From SAR324 cluster bacterium lautmerah10 (GTDB lineage Bacteria; SAR324; NAC60-12): DNA of 32,043 bases. The stretch spans positions 1-32,043 of the forward strand of contig LNZD02000017.1 of NCBI GenBank assembly GCA_001469005.2. The letters run 5' to 3'. Position 1 is the first letter of the stretch. Each line of letters opens with the position of its first letter. The position numbers and the translations under genes are program-made. Of the stretch, positions 30,078-32,043 are shown one piece after another. The notes under the pieces are model-generated. The model worked only from the letters and a program-made list of their open reading frames with translations, was not told where the DNA came from and ran no database searches.

Positions 30078-32043
30078 TTGGCGTCAGAAAACCTTCGATG
30101 GCGCTGTATCGGTCCTTCTCGCGGAGGTCGGGTCGTGGCAGTTGCGGGAGATCCCGTAAACCAACAGGTATTTTACTTTGGTGCCGCAGCAGGCGGAATC
30201 TGGAAGACGGAGGATGCAGGCGTCTATTGGGAAAATGTTTCAGATGGATTTCTAAACAGCTCAGCCGTGGGGGCACTGACAGTTGCCCATTCTGATCCAA
30301 ACGTGATCTATGCAGGAATGGGTGAATCCACGATCCGCATTGATGTTTCCTATGGGGACGGGGTTTACCGCTCAACCGATGCGGGAACAAGTTGGAATCA
30401 TCTTGGACTTCCCGAAACCCGTCAAATCAGTGAGATCCGTATTCATCCTCAAAATCCGGATCTGGTTTATGTCGCCGCATTCGGCCATGCCTTTGGTCCC
30501 AACAAAGAGCGAGGAATCTTCCGTTCTAAAGACGGTGGCAAAAACTGGGAACATATCCTTTTCCGAAGTGACAAGGCAGGTGCGATCGATCTCAGCATGG
30601 ATCCCAACAATCCCAGAATCCTGATCGCATCCTTTTGGGAAGCCCATCGGAATTTCTGGAGTCTCCAGAGCGGTGGTCCGGGAAGCAGCATCTACCGAAG
30701 CATGGATGGCGGAGACAGTTGGGAAGAAATCACCAACAACAGAGGGCTTCCAAAAGGGACTCTCGGGAAAATCGGTGTCAGTCTTTCACCAGCCCAAAGC
30801 GGGAGGGTATGGACAATCATTGAAGCGGAAGACGCCGGGCTTTACCGTTCTGACGATTATGGGGAAAGCTGGATCAGAACAAGCAAAAACCGGGATCTGA
30901 TCCACCGACCCTGGTATTACTGCCATGTCTTTTCTGATCCAAAACATGCGGATACGGTGTACCTCACTAACCTCCAAATGTGGAAATCCAGCGATGGGGG
31001 ATCCAGTTTCCGGGAAATCACCACTCCCCATGGAGACAATCATGATCTTTGGATCGATCCTGAAAATCCTGATCGAATGATCGAGGGCAATGACGGAGGG
31101 GCCTGTGTCAGTTTCAATGGAGGGAAAAGCTGGTCCAGCATTTACAACCAATGCACGGCTCAATTCTACCGCATGGATCTTGACACTCAATTTCCCTACC
31201 GGGTTTATGCGACCCAGCAAGATAACACCAGCATCAGTGTCCCCAGCGCCAGCGAACACGGCGCGATACCATTCGGAGAGTATACATTTCCCGGGACCGG
31301 CGAAAGCGGATTCATTGCGGTCAAACCGGATGATCCGGACATCGTCTACATCGGTGCTGTCGGAAGTTCTCCCGGAGGTCATGGAGCCCTCCAGCATTAT
31401 AATCACCGAACACGCCAGTTGCGCCTCATCAATATCTGGCCGGAAGAGCATTACGGATGGGCGGACCGTGACCTCAAATATCGATTCTCTTGGACCTTCC
31501 CCATCTCATTCTCTCCCCATGATTCGAATACCGTCTACGCATGCGGAAACCATGTTTTTGCCAGCCGCGATGAAGGCATGAGCTGGGAGGCTCTGAGTCC
31601 GGACCTGACCCGGGCAGATGACAGCAAACTCGATGTTTCCGGAGGGCTTACGGTCGACAGCAGCGGCGCGGAAACTTATGGAACCATCAGCACCTTTGCA
31701 GAATCCTCTCATCAACCAGGAAAATTCTGGGCTGGAACAGATGACGGACTGGTACACCTTTCAACCGATGGAGGAAAACATTGGGAAAATGTGACCCCCA
31801 AAGATCTTCCTGAATGGGCTTACATCTACTGTATCGAGTCTTCAAATCATGATCCGGATGTGCTTTATCTCTCCGCAACACGCTACAAACTCGACGACTA
31901 CCGGCCCTATCTTTATAAATCCGTGGATGGAGGAAAAAACTGGGAAAACATTTGCGGGAATTATCCTGAAAATGAAATCAGCCGGGTCATCCGGGAGGAT
32001 CCTAAAAATCCTGGTTTACTATTTGTCGGATCGGAAACCGGCA
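30078..32043 (+). CDS. Large Asp-box (BNR/VPS10-like) beta-propeller protein, partial
   Basis: An open frame runs from just after an in-frame stop (30069-30071) to the right edge, at least 655 residues. TTG 30078 is the only start-like codon near the 5' end. Family sequence begins at once with L-R-W-R-C-I-G-P-S-R-G-G-R-V-V-A-V. At least ten Asp-box repeats of the S-x-D-x-G-x-x-W type recur (for example S-K-D-G-G-K-N-W and S-V-D-G-G-K-N-W). It resembles the roughly 1000-residue bacterial proteins annotated as glycosyl hydrolase, sortilin-like or exo-sialidase, whose activity is mostly unknown. No signal peptide is seen, perhaps because the 5' end is missing. The reading frame is free of stops. 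It looks richer in G+C than its neighbours. Confidence 0.85.
   Translation, partial: MASENLRWRCIGPSRGGRVVAVAGDPVNQQVFYFGAAAGGIWKTEDAGVYWENVSDGFLNSSAVGALTVAHSDPNVIYAGMGESTIRIDVSYGDGVYRSTDAGTSWNHLGLPETRQISEIRIHPQNPDLVYVAAFGHAFGPNKERGIFRSKDGGKNWEHILFRSDKAGAIDLSMDPNNPRILIASFWEAHRNFWSLQSGGPGSSIYRSMDGGDSWEEITNNRGLPKGTLGKIGVSLSPAQSGRVWTIIEAEDAGLYRSDDYGESWIRTSKNRDLIHRPWYYCHVFSDPKHADTVYLTNLQMWKSSDGGSSFREITTPHGDNHDLWIDPENPDRMIEGNDGGACVSFNGGKSWSSIYNQCTAQFYRMDLDTQFPYRVYATQQDNTSISVPSASEHGAIPFGEYTFPGTGESGFIAVKPDDPDIVYIGAVGSSPGGHGALQHYNHRTRQLRLINIWPEEHYGWADRDLKYRFSWTFPISFSPHDSNTVYACGNHVFASRDEGMSWEALSPDLTRADDSKLDVSGGLTVDSSGAETYGTISTFAESSHQPGKFWAGTDDGLVHLSTDGGKHWENVTPKDLPEWAYIYCIESSNHDPDVLYLSATRYKLDDYRPYLYKSVDGGKNWENICGNYPENEISRVIREDPKNPGLLFVGSETG

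Noticed and set aside
29621..30295. A 224-residue plus-strand frame across dppD and the Asp-box gene
   Set aside because: It is antisense to well-conserved dppD and then runs out of frame with the Asp-box protein; no domain features.
30786..31451. A 221-residue minus-strand frame
   Set aside because: It mirrors the Asp-box repeats on the other strand, whose frame is open throughout and clearly matches a known protein type.
1..32043. CRISPR arrays, tRNA or rRNA genes, insertion sequences, phage genes
   Set aside because: No regularly spaced repeats, cloverleaf-like segments, transposase or phage motifs were found on either strand by eye.
30078..32043. Calling the Asp-box protein a sialidase
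   Set aside because: Asp-boxes are structural and occur in many unrelated beta-propellers; I did not see a sialidase arginine triad.

Overview
The window reads as a piece of chromosome from a Gram-negative, probably uncultured marine bacterium. Evidence for Gram-negative: an LptC homologue, a LapA/LapB-like protein, an ArnT-type glycosyltransferase, small exported proteins with outer-membrane-type C-termini, and periplasmic peptide uptake genes. The mix of RecJ/RecO/RlmH housekeeping genes with hydroxyproline, peptide and fatty-acid catabolism would suit a SAR324-like or other deltaproteobacterial-type heterotroph. That placement is inference only; no rRNA or other phylogenetic marker is present. 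I found no tRNA, rRNA, CRISPR array, insertion sequence or phage gene.

Layout. Positions 1-5300 are an envelope region: the tail of an unknown gene, a broken GT39 glycosyltransferase, three look-alike small exported proteins (one divergent, two in a row leading into lptC), and a TraB-family membrane protein. Positions 5500-10000 hold an M48 metalloprotease with TPRs, convergent with a RelA-type alarmone synthetase that lacks its C-terminal end, then a NUDT5-like Nudix hydrolase. Positions 10100-20300 form a co-directional plus-strand run: rlmH, a LapA-TPR protein, a broken recO, recJ, a CcsA/HemX-type membrane protein, a polyprenyl-synthase-like protein without its catalytic aspartates, a dienoyl-CoA isomerase and a YdiJ-type D-2-hydroxyglutarate dehydrogenase. 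Positions 20300-24400 hold an MFS transporter plus 4-hydroxyproline 2-epimerase on the minus strand and, divergently, a Gfo/Idh/MocA oxidoreductase and two small genes. Positions 24400-30100 are a minus-strand dipeptide/oligopeptide ABC operon in the order dppD, dppF (broken), binding protein, dppB, dppC. From 30078 to the right edge runs a large Asp-box beta-propeller protein.

How it fits together. Peptide import (Dpp) beside 4-hydroxyproline epimerase, and beta-oxidation plus 2-hydroxyglutarate oxidation, suggest a scavenger of proteinaceous and lipid organic matter. The rlmH-to-ydiJ block is ordinary housekeeping with one curious pseudoenzyme.

The most striking property is a set of five abrupt junctions (near 660, 7310, 12130, 28550 and 30085). 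At each, recognisable family sequence stops on one side and resumes on the other with roughly 50-100 residues, or a whole intergenic region, missing. No mobile element is present at any of them. Either this genome carries many small deletions or, more likely, the assembly has dropped short segments. The best candidates for new biology are the three glycine-zipper/C-terminal-Phe proteins linked to lptC and the polyprenyl-synthase pseudoenzyme.
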